Part shown: positions 1-10,132 of the stretch, one piece after another | How the letters are laid out: each line of letters begins with the position of its first letter | Position numbering within the stretch: position 1 is the first letter of the stretch | Source: Ranitomeya variabilis | Taxonomy: Eukaryota > Chordata > Amphibia > Anura > Dendrobatidae | Direction: 5' to 3' | DNA: 64,000 nucleotides | Assembly (NCBI RefSeq): GCF_051348905.1 | Contig: NC_135238.1 | Location: forward strand, 92,503,988 to 92,567,987 | Notes under the pieces: model-generated | The model's database searches: none | What the model was told of the DNA's origin: nothing | What the model saw: the letters and a program-made list of their open reading frames with translations, nothing else | Program-made: the position numbers and the translations under genes

Positions 1-35
1 ACAGGAGACACTGAGTTTGAATCTCAGCAGTTCTT
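1..35 (+). pseudogene. 3' part of an E-class tRNA-Thr unit, cut by the window edge
   Basis: The window opens at the 3' strand of the anticodon stem (ACAGG), followed by CTGAG-TTTGAAT-CTCAG and the degenerate acceptor strand CAGTTCT. The same junction recurs at 28032, where the unit is complete. Confidence 0.85.
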
Positions 36-164
36 TGTTTCCATCATCATCTCACAAATTTACCATGGCTACGTATCTACTGATAGTGCAATTGTGAGAT
101 TAAGAGTTTCTTCTGCATAAGAAATGAACCAGTGCTCAGGTTTTAATACATGTGGTAAGCATGT

Positions 165-238
165 GACCCTGTGGCTTAGTTGGTTAAGGCGACTGTCTTG
201 TAAACAAGAGACACTGAGTTGAAATATCAGCAGTGCTT
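165..238 (+). pseudogene. tRNA-Thr-like, class C (representative)
   Basis: This represents the most decayed class, which occurs throughout the window. The acceptor strand GACCCTG pairs poorly with CAGTGCT. The D arm reads AAGGC instead of AAAGC, and the anticodon stem ACTGT/ACAAG is mispaired at its outer pairs. The T loop is TTGAAAT, so the invariant C of the B box is lost. A TTTT run follows within about 4 nt of the body in most copies. The anticodon is usually still TGT. It is probably not a functional tRNA. Confidence 0.8.
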
Positions 239-353
239 TGTTTTCATCATCTCAGAAACAAACTTGCTATCTTTTCAATCATTCCTAATGTTTCCTACTT
301 TTGTCCTTGCCGTGGCATTCCTTCTATCTGCCTATTCTGTATCATAAGCATGT

Positions 354-427
354 GGCACTGTGGCTTAGTTGGTTAAAGCGCCTGTCTTGTAAACAAGAGA
401 CACTGAGTTGAAATCTCAGCAGTGCTT
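354..427 (+). pseudogene. tRNA-Thr-like, class B (representative)
   Basis: The acceptor 5' strand GGCACTG and the D arm are intact. The anticodon stem CCTGT/ACAAG has a C-A mismatch, the T loop is TTGAAAT (lost B-box C), and the acceptor 3' strand ends CAGTGCT, giving a G-T first pair. It is followed by GTTTTC and the 115-bp spacer S2. Many copies are almost identical (for example 543, 1455, 12614). Anticodon TGT. The B-box damage suggests weak or no Pol III activity. Confidence 0.8.
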
Positions 428-542
428 TGTTTTCATCATCTCAGAAACAAACTTGCTATCTTTTCAATCATTCCTAATGTTTCCTACTTTTGTCCTTGCC
501 GTGGCATTCCTTCTATCTGCATATTCTGTATCATAAGCATGT
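428..542 (+). repeat. Spacer S2 (representative, 115 bp)
   Basis: A pyrimidine-rich spacer that follows class B and C bodies. It opens with TTGTTTTCATC, which supplies the T4 run, and ends with ATAAGCATGT directly before the next tRNA body. I see no gene in it. Its first 25 bp are related to the start of S1 and S3, so all three spacers probably share an ancestor. Confidence 0.8.
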
Positions 543-731
543 GGCACTGTGGCTTAGTTGGTTAAAGCGCCTGTCTTGTAAACAAGAGACACTGAGTTGA
601 AATCTCAGCAGTGCTTTGTTTTCATCATCTCAGAAACAAACTTCCTATCTTTTCAATCATTCCTAATGTTTCCTACTTTTGTCCTTGCCGTGGCATTCCT
701 TCTATCTGCCTATTCTGTATCATAAACATGT

Positions 732-805
732 GGCACTGTGGCTTAGTTGGTTAAAGCGCCTGTCTTGTAAACAGGAGACCCTGAGTTCGAATCTCAGCAG
801 TGCCT
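732..805 (+). tRNA. tRNA-Thr(TGT), canonical class A
   Basis: Decodes ACA (and by wobble other ACN) threonine codons. The 74-nt cloverleaf is fully paired: acceptor GGCACTG/CAGTGCC, D stem GCTT/AAGC with a 9-nt loop containing GG, G26, anticodon stem CCTGT/ACAGG, loop CTTGTAA, variable region AGACC, T stem CTGAG/CTCAG, loop TTCGAAT, discriminator T. CCA is not encoded, as expected in eukaryotes. The A box is TGGCTTAGTTGG and the B box AGTTCGAATCT. There is no intron. The 3' flank is TTGTTTCC, with no T4 run nearby; the next TTTT is at 999-1002, beyond the following D unit. The 5' flank is ATAAACATGT. Copies in the same context lie at 16541 and 28763. Confidence 0.93.
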
Positions 806-922
806 TGTTTCCATCATTATCTCACAAACTTGCCATGGCTACGTCTCTACTGATAGTGCAATTGTGAGATTAAGAGTTTCTTCTGCATAAGAAATGAACC
901 AGTGCTCAGGTTGTAAGCATGT
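806..922 (+). repeat. Spacer S1 (representative) with 9-bp inverted repeat
   Basis: Follows class A and E bodies. It contains ATCTCACAA (819-827) and its exact reverse complement TTGTGAGAT (862-870), so RNA reading through the tRNA end could form a 9-bp hairpin with a 34-nt loop. The loop contains the palindrome GCCATGGC. In most copies S1 ends with a GGTTTTAAT or GGTTTTTTAT segment; this copy lacks it and runs straight into GTAAGCATGT. No coding gene is seen. Confidence 0.8.
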
Positions 923-996
923 GACCCTGTGGCTTAGTTGGTTAAAGCACCTGTCTTGTAAACGTGAGACCCTGAGTTCAAATCTCAGCAGTGCTT
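923..996 (+). pseudogene. tRNA-Thr-like, class D (representative)
   Basis: The A box is intact and the B box good (AGTTCAAATCT), and a T4 run lies at 999-1002, just 3 nt after the body. The acceptor GACCCTG/CAGTGCT has mismatches at 2:71 and 4:69 and a G-T first pair. The anticodon stem CCTGT/ACGTG is broken at 28:42. Anticodon TGT. It therefore looks transcribable by Pol III but unlikely to mature as a stable tRNA. The 68-bp spacer S3 follows. Confidence 0.8.
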
Positions 997-1064
997 TGTT
1001 TTCATCATCTCAGAAACAAACCTCCTATCTTTTCTATCATGCCTACTCTGTATCGTAAGCATGT
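997..1064 (+). repeat. Spacer S3 (representative, 68 bp)
   Basis: A shortened S2: the first 40 bp and the last 20 bp match S2, and 47 bp between are missing. It ends TATCGTAAGCATGT. It always follows class D and usually precedes class E. Confidence 0.75.
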
Positions 1065-1138
1065 GGTGCTGTGGCTTAGTTGGTTAAAGCGCCTGTCTTG
1101 TAAACAGGAGACACTGAGTTTGAATCTCAGCAGTTCTT
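1065..1138 (+). pseudogene. tRNA-Thr-like, class E (representative)
   Basis: The anticodon arm CCTGT-CTTGTAA-ACAGG is perfect. The T loop is TTTGAAT (B-box C to T) and the acceptor 3' strand is CAGTTCT, which leaves a mismatch at 3:70. The acceptor 5' strand is GGTGCTG here, GGCGCTG or GGCACTG in other copies. It is one of the commonest classes, followed by S1. It is likely a pseudogene, although the anticodon arm is conserved in nearly every copy. Confidence 0.75.
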
Positions 1139-2557
1139 TGTTTCCATCATCATCTCACAAATTTACCATGGCTACGTCTCTACTGATAGTGCAATTGTGA
1201 GATTAAGAGTTTCTTCTGCATAAGAAATGAACCAGTGCTCAGGTTTTAATACTTGTGGTAAGCATGTGACCCTGTGGCTTAGTTGGTTAAGGCGACTGTC
1301 TTGTAAACAAGAGACACTGAGTTGAAATCTCAGCAGTGCTTTGTTTTCATCATCTCAGAAACAAACTTCCTATCTTTTCAATCATTCCTAATGTTTCCTA
1401 CTTTTGTCCTTGCCGTGGCATTCCTTCTATCTGCCTATTCTGTATCATAAGCATGTGGCACTGTGGCTTAGTTGGTTAAAGCGCCTGTCTTGTAAACAAG
1501 AGACACTGAGTTGAAATCTCAGCAGTGCTTTGTTTTCATCCTCTCAGAAACAAACTTGCTATCTTTTCAATCATTCCTAATGTTTCCTACTTTTGTCCTT
1601 GCCGTGGCATTCCTTCTATCTGCCTATTCTGTATCATAAGCATGTGGCACTGTGGCTTAGTTGGTTAAAGCGCCTGTCTTGTAAACAGGAGACACTGAGT
1701 TTGAAACTCAGCAGTTCTTTGTTTCCATCATCATCTCACAAATTTACCATGGCTACATATCTACTGATAGTGCAATTGTGAGATTAAGAGTTTCTTCTGC
1801 ATGAGAAATGAACCAGTGCTCAGGTTTTAATACATGTGGTAAGCACGTGACCCTGTGGCTTAGTTGGTTAAAGCGCCTGTCTTGTAAACAAGAGACACTG
1901 AGTTGAAATCTCAGCAGTGCTTTGTTTTCATCATCTCAGAAACAAACTTCCTATCTTTTCAATCATTCCTAATGTTTCCTACTTTTGTCGTTGCCGTGGC
2001 ATTCCTTCTATCTGCCTATTCTGTATCATAAGCATGTGGCACTGTGGCTTAGTTGGTTAAAGCGCCTGTCTTGTAAACAAGAGACACTGAGTTGAAATCT
2101 CAGCAGTGCTTTGTTTTCATCATCTCAGAAACAAACCTCCTATCTTTTCTATCATGCCTACTCTGTATCGTAAGCATGTGACCCTGTGGCTTAGTTGGTT
2201 AAGGCGACTGTCTTGTAAACAAGAGACACTGAGTTGAAATCTCAGCAGTGCTTTGTTTTCATCATCTCAGAAACAAACTTCCTACCTTTTCAATCATTCC
2301 TAATGTTTCCTACTTTTGTCCTTGCCGTGGCATTCCTTCTATCTGCCTATTCTGTATCATAAGCATGTGGAACTGTGGCTTAGTTGGTTAAAGCGCCTGT
2401 CTTGTAAACAAGAGACACTGAGTTGAAATCTCAGCAGTGCTTTGTTTTCATCATCTCAGAAACAAACTTCCTATCTTTTCAATCATTCCTAATGTTTCCT
2501 ACTTTTGTCCTTGCCGTGGCATTCCTTCTATCTGCATATTCTGTATCATAAGCATGT

Positions 2558-2631
2558 GGCACTGTGGCTTAGTTGGTTAAAGCGCCTGTCTTGTAAACAG
2601 GAGACCCTGAGTTCGAATCTCAACAGTGCCT
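2558..2631 (+). tRNA. tRNA-Thr(TGT) with broken T-stem pair
   Basis: As canonical class A, except that the T stem reads CTGAG/CTCAA, a C-A mismatch at 49:65. The A box, B box and anticodon arm are intact. It may be a weak gene or an early pseudogene. Confidence 0.6.
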
Positions 2632-2938
2632 TGTTTCCATCATTATCTCACAAACTTGCCATGGCTACGTCTCTACTGATAGTGCAATTGTGAGATTAAG
2701 AGTTTCTTCTGCATAAGAAATGAACCAGTGCTCAGATTTTAATGCATGTGACCCTGTGGCTTAGTTGGTTAAGGCGACTGTCTTGTAAACAAGAGACACT
2801 GAGTTGAAATCTCAGCAGTGCTTTGTTTTCATCATCTCAGAAACAAACTTCCTATCTTTTCAATCATTCCTAATGTTTCCTACTTTTGTCCTTGCCGTGG
2901 CATTCCTTCTATCTGCATATTCTGTATCATAAGCATGT

Positions 2939-3012
2939 GGCACTGTGGCTTAGTTGGTTAAAGCGCCTGTCTTGTAAACAGGAGACCCTGAATTCGAATC
3001 TCAGCAGTGCCT
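2939..3012 (+). pseudogene. tRNA-Thr(TGT) with G53 to A
   Basis: T arm reads CTGAA-TTCGAAT-CTCAG, which loses the conserved G53-C61 pair and the first G of the B box. The rest is canonical. The downstream S1 is shortened by 3 bp. Confidence 0.6.
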
Positions 3013-3316
3013 TGTTTCCATCATCTCACAAACTTGCCATGGCTACGTCTCTACTGATAGTGCAATTGTGAGATTAAGAGTTTCTTCTGCAAAAGAAATG
3101 AACCAGTGCTCAGGTTTTAATGCATGTGACCCTGTGGCTTAGTTGGTTAAGGCGACTGTCTTGTAAACAAGAGACACTGAGTTGAAATCTCAGCAGTGCT
3201 TTGTTTTCATCATCTCAGAAACAAACTTCCTATCTTTTCAATCATTCCTAATGTTTCCTACTTTTGTCCTTGCCGTGGCATTCCTTCTATCTGCATATTC
3301 TGTATCATAAGCATGT

Positions 3317-3390
3317 GGCACTGTGGCTTAGTTGGTTAAAGCGCCTGTCTTGTAAACAGGAGACCCTGAGTTCGAATCTCAACAGTGCCT
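3317..3390 (+). tRNA. tRNA-Thr(TGT) with broken T-stem pair
   Basis: Same C49-A65 mismatch as 2558. Its downstream spacer differs by a T to G change in the TACGTCGCTAC segment. Confidence 0.6.
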
Positions 3391-4336
3391 TGTTTCCATC
3401 ATTATCTCACAAACTTGCCATGGCTACGTCGCTACTGATAGTGCAATTGTGAGATTAAGAGTTTCTTCTGCATAAGAAATGAACCAGTGCTCAGGTTTCA
3501 ATACATGTTGTAAGCATGTGACCCTGTGGCTTAGTTGGTTAAAGCACCTGTCTTGTAAACGTGAGACCCTGAGTTCAAATCTCAGCAGTGCTTTGTTTTC
3601 ATCATCTCAGAAACAAACCTCCTATCTTTTCTATCATGCCTACTCTGTATCGTAAGCATGTGGCGCTGTGGCTTAGTTGGTTAAAGCGCCTGTCTTGTAA
3701 ACAGGAGACACTGAGTTTGAATCTCAGCAGTTCTTTGTTTCCATCATCATCTCACAAATTTACCATGGCTACGTCTCTACTGATAGTGCAATTGTGAGAT
3801 TAAGAGTTTCTTCTGCATAAGAAATGAACCAGTGCTCAGGTTTTAATATTTGTGGTAAGCATGTGACCCTGTGGCTTAGTTGGTTAAGGCGATTGTCTTG
3901 TAAACAAGAGACACTGAGTTGAAATCTCAGCAGTGCTTTGTTTTCATCATCTCAGAAACAAACCTCCTATCTTTTCTATCTGCCTATTCTGTATCATAAG
4001 CATGTGGAACTGTGGCTTAGTTGGTTAAAGCGCCTGTCTTGTAAACAAGAGACACTGAGTTGAAATCTCAGCAGTGCTTTGTTTTCATCATCTCAGAAAC
4101 AAACCTCCTATCTTTTCTATCATGCCTACTCTGTATCGTAAGCATGTGACCCTGTGGCTTAGTTGGTTAAGGCGACTGTCTTGTAAACAAGAGACACTGA
4201 GTTGAAATCTCAGCAGTGCTTTGTTTTCATCATCTCAGAAACAAACTTCCTATCTTTTCAATCATTCCTAATGTTTCCTACTTTTGTCCTTGCCGTGGCA
4301 TTCCTTCTATCTGCATATTCTGTATCATAAGCATGT

Positions 4337-4410
4337 GGCACTGTGGCTTAGTTGGTTAAAGCGCCTGTCTTGTAAACAGGAGACCCTGAGTTCAAATCTC
4401 AGCAGTGCCT
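4337..4410 (+). tRNA. tRNA-Thr(TGT), canonical class A
   Basis: All stems pair. The T loop is TTCAAAT (A57), which is acceptable in tRNA. The 3' flank lacks a nearby T4 run. Confidence 0.88.
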
Positions 4411-5047
4411 TGTTTCCATCATTATCTCACAAACTTGCCATGGCTACGTCTCTACTGATAGTGCAATTGTGAGATTAAGAGTTTCTTCTGCATAAGAAAT
4501 GAACCAGTGCTCAGGTTTTAATGCATGTGACCCTGTGGCTTAGTTGGTTAAGGCAACTGTCTTGTAAACAAGAGACACTGAGTTGAAATCTCAGCAGTGC
4601 TTTGTTTTCATCATCTCAGAAACAAACTTCCTATCTTTTCAATCATTCCTAATGTTTCCTACTTTTGTCCTTGCCGTGGCATTCCTTCTATCTGCCTATT
4701 CTGTATCATAAGCATGTGGAACTGTGGCTTAGTTGGTTAAAGCGCCTATCTTGTAAACAAGAGACACTGAGTTGAAATCTCAGCAGTGCTTTGTTTTCAT
4801 CATCTCAGAAACAAACTTCCTATCTTTTCAATCATTCCTAATGTTTCCTACTTTTGTCCTTGCCGTGGCATTCCTTCTATCTGCCTATTCTGTATCATAA
4901 GCATGTGGAACTGTGGCTTAGTTGGTTAAAGCGCCTGTCTTGTAAACAAGAGACACTGAGTTGAAATCTCAGCAGTGCTTTGTTTTCATCATCTCAGAAA
5001 CAAACTTCCTATCTTTTCTATCTGCTTATTCTGTATCGTAAGCATGT

Positions 5048-5121
5048 GGCACTGTGGCTTAGTTGGTTAAAGCGCCTGTCTTGTAAACAGGAGACCCTGA
5101 GTTCGAATCTCAGCAGTGCCT
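5048..5121 (+). tRNA. tRNA-Thr(TGT), canonical class A
   Basis: Perfect cloverleaf. It is preceded by a short hybrid spacer (TATCTGCTTATTC, then TATCGTAAGCATGT) instead of full S2, and followed by a shortened S1 in which the inverted repeat is altered (TTGTGATAT). Twin at 18116. Confidence 0.9.
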
Positions 5122-5770
5122 TGTTTCCATCATCTCACAAACTTGCCATGGCTACGTCTCTACTGATAGTGCAATTGTGATATTGAGAGTTTCTTCTGCA
5201 TAAGAAATGAACCAGTGCTCAGGTTTCAATACATGTTGTAAGCATGTGACCCTGTGGCTTAGTTGGTTAAAGCACCTGTCTTGTAAACGTGAGACCCTGA
5301 GTTCAAATCTCAGCAGTGCTTTGTTTTCATCATCTCAGAAACAAACCTCCTATCTTTTCTATCATGCCTACTCTGTATCGTAAGCATGTGGCGCTGTGGC
5401 TTAGTTGGTTAAAGCGCCTGTCTTGTAAACAGGAGACACTGAGTTTGAATCTCAGTAGTTCTTTGTTTCCATCATCATCTCACAAATTTACCATGGCTAC
5501 GTCTCTACTGACAGTGCAATTGTGAGATTAAGAGTTTCTTCTGCATAAGAAATGAACCAGTGCTCAGGTTTTAATGCATGTGACCCTGTGGCTTAGTTGG
5601 TTAAGGCGACTGTCTTGTAAACAAGAGACACTGAGTTGAAATCTCAGCAGTGCTTTGTTTTCATCATCTCAGAAACAAACTTCCTATCTTTTCAATCATT
5701 CCTAATGTTTCCTACTTTTGTCCTTGCCGTGGCATTCCTTCTATCTGCATATTCTGTATCATAAGCATGT

Positions 5771-5844
5771 GGCACTGTGGCTTAGTTGGTTAAAGCGCCT
5801 GTCTTGTAAACGTGAGACCCTGAGTTCAAATCTCAGCAGTGCTT
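5771..5844 (+). pseudogene. Hybrid class A/D tRNA-Thr unit
   Basis: The 5' half (GGCACTG, AAAGCG) is class A and the 3' half (ACGTGAGACC, TTCAAAT, CAGTGCTT) is class D. The equivalent place in block Q copy 2 holds two separate units (18839 and 19231), 392 bp apart. This looks like the junction of a unit-sized unequal exchange. Confidence 0.7.
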
Positions 5845-6816
5845 TGTTTTCATCATCTCAGAAACAAACCTCCTATCTTTTCTATCATGCCTACTCTGTA
5901 TCGTAAGCATGTGGCGCTGTGGCTTAGTTGGTTAAAGCGCCTGTCTTGTAAACAGGAGACACTGAGTTTGAATCTCAGCAGTTCTTTGTTTCCATCATCA
6001 TCTCACAAATTTACCATGGCTACGTCTCTACTGACAGTGCAATTGTGAGATTAAGAGTTTCTTCTGCATAAGAAATGAACCAGTGCTCAGGTTTTAATGC
6101 ATGTGACCCTGTGGCTTAGTTGGTTAAGGCGACTGTCTTGTAAACAAGAGACACTGAGTTGAAATCTCAGCAGTGCTTTGTTTTCATCATCTCAGAAACA
6201 AACCTCCTATCTTTTCTATCATGCCTACTCTGTATCGTAAGCATGTGGCGCTGTGGCTTAGTTGGTTAAAGCGCCTGTCTTGTAAACAGGAGACACTGAG
6301 TTTGAATCTCAGCAGTTCTTTCTTTCCATTATCATCTCAGAAATTGACCATGGCTACGTCTCTACTGATAGTGCAATTGTGAGATTAAGAGTTTCTTCTG
6401 CATAAGAAATGAACCAGTGCTCAGGTTTTAATGCATGTGACCCTGTGGCTTAGTTGGTTAAGGCGACTGTCTTGTAAACAAGAGACACTGAGTTGAAGTC
6501 TCAGCAGTGCTTTGTTTTCATCATCTCAGAAACAAACTTCCTATCTTTTCAATCATTCCTAATGTTTCCTACTTTTGTCCTTGCCGTGGCATTCCTTCTA
6601 TCTGCCTATTCTGTATCATAAGCATGTGGAACTGTGGCTTAGTTGGTTAAAGCGCCTGTCTTGTAAACAAGAAACACTGAGTTGAAATCGCAGCAGTGCT
6701 TTGTTTTCATCATCTCAGAAACAAACTTCCTATCTTTTCAATCATTCCTAATGTTTCCTACTTTTGTCCTAGCCGTGGCATTCCTTCTATCTGCATATTC
6801 TGTATCATAAGCATGT

Positions 6817-6890
6817 GGCACTGTGGCTTAGTTGGTTAAAGCACCTGTCTTGTAAACAGGAGACCCTGAGTTCGAATCTCAGCAGTGCCT
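6817..6890 (+). tRNA. tRNA-Thr(TGT), class A with A26
   Basis: All stems paired, T loop TTCGAAT. Position 26 is A instead of G (AAGCACCTGT). The downstream spacer reads CCATAATTATC. Confidence 0.85.
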
Positions 6891-7778
6891 TGTTTCCATA
6901 ATTATCTCACAAACTTGCCATTGCTACGTCTCTACTGATAGTGCAATTGTGAGATTAAGAGTTTCTTCTGCATAAGAAATGAACCAGTGCTCAGGTTTTA
7001 AAACTTGTGGTAAGCATGTGACCCTGTGGCTTAGTTGGTTAAGGCGACTGTCTTGTAAACAAGAGACACTGAGTTGAAATCTCAGCAGTGCTTTGTTTTC
7101 ATCATCTCAGAAACAAACTTCCTATCTTTTCAATCATTCCTAATGTTTCCTACTTTTGTCCTTGCCGTGGCATTCCTTCTATCTGCATATTCTGTATCAT
7201 AAGCATGTGGCACTGTGGCTTAGTTGGTTAAAGCGCCTGTCTTGTAAACAGGAGACACTGAGTTTGAATCTCAGCAGTTCTTTCTTTCCATTATCATCTC
7301 ACAAATTGACCATGGCTACGTCTCTACTGATAGTGCAATTGTGAGATTAAGAGTTTCTTCTGCATAAGAAATGAATCAGTGCTCAGGTTTTAATGCATGT
7401 GACCCTGTGGCTTAGTTGGTTAAGGCGACTGTCTTGTAAACAAGAGACACTGAGTTGAAGTCTCAGCAGTGCTTTGTTTTCATCATCTCAGAAACAAACT
7501 TCCTATCTTTTCAATCATTCCTAATGTTTCCTACTTTTGTCCTTGCCGTGGCATTCCTTCTATCTGCCTATTCTGTATCATAAGCATGTGGAACTGTGGC
7601 TTAGTTGGTTAAAGCGCCTGTCTTGTAAACAAGAAACACTGAGTTGAAATCGCAGCAGTGCTTTGTTTTCATCATCTCAGAAACAAACTTCCTATCTTTT
7701 CAATCATTCCTAATGTTTCCTACTTTTGTCCTAGCCGTGGCATTCCTTCTATCTGCATATTCTGTATCATAAGCATGT

Positions 7779-7852
7779 GGCACTGTGGCTTAGTTGGTTA
7801 AAGCACCTGTCTTGTAAACAGGAGACCCTGAGTTCGAATCTCAGCAGTGCCT
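7779..7852 (+). tRNA. tRNA-Thr(TGT), class A with A26
   Basis: A 962-bp duplicate of 6817-6890 with an identical body. Confidence 0.85.
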
Positions 7853-8704
7853 TGTTTCCATAATTATCTCACAAATTTGCCATTGCTACGTCTCTACTGA
7901 TAGTGCAATTGTGAGATGAAGAGTTTCTTCTGCATAAGAAATGAACCAGTGCTCAGGTTTCAAGACATGTTGTAAGCATGTGACCCTGTGGCTTAGTTGG
8001 TTAAAGCACCTGTCTTGTAAATGTGAGACCCTGAGTTCAAATCTCAGCAGTGCTTTGTTTTCATCATCTCAGAAACAAACCTCCTATCTTTTCTATCATG
8101 CCTACTCTGTATCGTAAGCATGTGGTGCTGTGGCTTAGTTGGTTAAAGCGCCTGTCTTGTAAACAGGAGACACTGAGTTTGAATCTCAGCAGTTCTTTGT
8201 TTCCATCATCATCTCACAAATTTACCATGGCTACGTCTCTACTGATAGTGCAATTGTGAGATTAAGAGTTTCTTCTGCATAAGAAATGAACCAGTGCTCA
8301 GGTTTTAATACATGTGGTAAGCATGTGACCCTGTGGCTTAGTTGGTTAAGGCGACTGTCTTGTAAACAAGAGACACTGAGTTGAAATCTCAGCAGTGCTT
8401 TGTTTTCATCATCTCAGAAACAAACTTCCTATCTTTTCAATCATTCCTAATGTTTCCTACTTTTGTCCTTGCTGTGGCATTCCTTCTATCTGCCTATTCT
8501 GTATCATAAGCATGTGGCACTGTGGCTTAGTTGGTTAAAGCACCTGTCTTGTAAACAAGAGACACTGAGTTGAAATCTCAGCAGTGCTTTGTTTTCATCA
8601 TCTCAGAAACAAACTTCCTATCTTTTCAATCATTCCTAATGTTTCCTACTTTTGTCCTTGCCGTGGCATTCCTTCTATCTGCCTATTCTGTATCATAAGC
8701 ATGT

Positions 8705-8778
8705 GGCACTGTGGCTTAGTTGGTTAAAGCGCCTGTCTTGTAAACAGGAGACCCTGAGTTCGAATCTCAAAAGTGCCT
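8705..8778 (+). pseudogene. tRNA-Thr(TGT) with two 3' stem mismatches
   Basis: The T-stem/acceptor junction reads CTCAAAAGTGCC, so 49:65 and 7:66 both mispair. The anticodon arm and B box are intact. Confidence 0.6.
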
Positions 8779-10058
8779 TGTTTCCATCATCATCTCACAA
8801 ACTTGCCATGGCTATGTATCTACTGATAGTGCAATTGTGAGATTAAGAGTTTCTTCTGCATAAGAAATGAACCAGTGCTCAGGTTTTAAAACTTGTGGTA
8901 AGCATGTGACCCTGTGGCTTAGTTGGTTAAGGCGACTGTCTTGTAAACAAGAGACACTGAGTTGAAATCTCAGCAGTGCTTTGTTTTCATCATCTCAGAA
9001 ACAAACTTCCTATCTTTTCAATCATTCCTAATGTTTCCTACTTTTGTCCTTGCCGTGGCATTCCTTCTATCTGCATATTCTGTATCATAAGCATGTGGCA
9101 CTGTGGCTTAGTTGGTTAAAGCGCCTGTCTTGTAAACAGGAGACACTGAGTTTGAATCTCAGCAGTTCTTTCTTTCCATTATCATCTCACAAATTGACCA
9201 TGGCTACGTCTCTACTGATAGTGCAATTGTGAGATTAAGAGTTTCTTCTGCATAAGAAATGAACCAGTGCTCAGGTTTTAATGCATGTGACCCTGTGGCT
9301 TAGTTGGTTAAGGCGACTGTCTTGTAAACAAGAGACACTGAGTTGAAGTCTCAGCAGTGCTTTGTTTTCATCATCTCAGAAACAAACTTCCTATCTTTTC
9401 AATCATTCCTAATGTTTCCTACTTTTGTCCTTGCCGTGGCATTCCTTCTATCTGCCTATTCTGTATCATAAGCATGTGGAACTGTGGCTTAGTTGGTTAA
9501 AGCGCCTGTCTTGTAAACAAGAAACACTGAGTTGAAATCGCAGCAGTGCTTTGTTTTCATCATCTCAGAAACAAACTTCCTATCTTTTCAATCATTCCTA
9601 ATGTTTCCTACTTTTGTCCTAGCCGTGGCATTCCTTCTATCTGCATATTCTGTATCATAAGCATGTGGCACTGTGGCTTAGTTGGTTAAAGCGCCTGTCT
9701 TGTAAACAGGAGACACTGAGTTTGAATCTCAGCAGTTCTTTCTTTCCATTATCATCTCACAAATTGACCATGGCTACGTCTCTACTGATAGTGCAATTGT
9801 GAGATTAAGAGTTTCTTCTGCATAAGAAATGAACCAGTGCTCAGGTTTTAATACATGTGGTAAGCATGTGACCCTGTGGCTTAGTTGGTTAAGGCAACTG
9901 TCTTGTAAACAAGAGACACTGAGTTGAAATCTCAGCAGAGCTTTGTTTTCATCATCTCAGAAACAAACTTCCTATCTTTTCAATCATTCCTAATGTTTCC
10001 TACTTTTGTCCTTGCCGTGGCATTCCTTCTATCTGCCTATTCTGTATCATAAACATGT

Positions 10059-10132
10059 GGCACTGTGGCTTAGTTGGTTAAAGCGCCTGTCTTGTAAACA
10101 GGAGACCCTGAGTTCGAATCTCAGCAGTGCCT
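10059..10132 (+). tRNA. tRNA-Thr(TGT), canonical class A
   Basis: Perfect cloverleaf. The first TTTT downstream is at 10238-10241, about 105 nt after the body and beyond the S1 inverted repeat. 5' flank ATAAACATGT. Confidence 0.92.

Larger units (their letters stand above)
1..3948 (+). repeat. Higher-order block P, copy 1
   Basis: Matches 28032-31979 at a constant offset of 28,031 bp. Rare variants are shared at the same relative places: ATCCTCTCAG near 1540 and 29571, GGCTACATAT near 1750 and 29780, and CTGAATTCG near 2990 and 31020. The match stops near 3.95 kb, where the two copies continue into different spacers. Confidence 0.9.
6311..7960 (+). repeat. 962-bp tandem repeat, one full and one partial copy
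   Basis: 6311-7272 repeats from 7273 to about 7960. Shared rare markers are TTCTTTCTTTCC, TTGAAGTCTC, GAAATCGCAG and CCTAGCCGTGG. The same marker set recurs from 9161 and again in block Q copy 2. Confidence 0.8.

Noticed and set aside
679-867. Recurrent 61-88 residue open frames (about 130 of them) starting in S2 or S3 and running through the tRNA body
   Set aside because: They are one frame re-read through every repeat. They start at TTG or GTG codons, contain the tRNA itself, and differ exactly as the tRNA classes differ. There is no sign of coding constraint.
819-870. Rho-independent style terminator or riboswitch at the S1 inverted repeat
   Set aside because: No T run follows the stem and the context is a eukaryotic Pol III array; kept only as an unexplained conserved hairpin.
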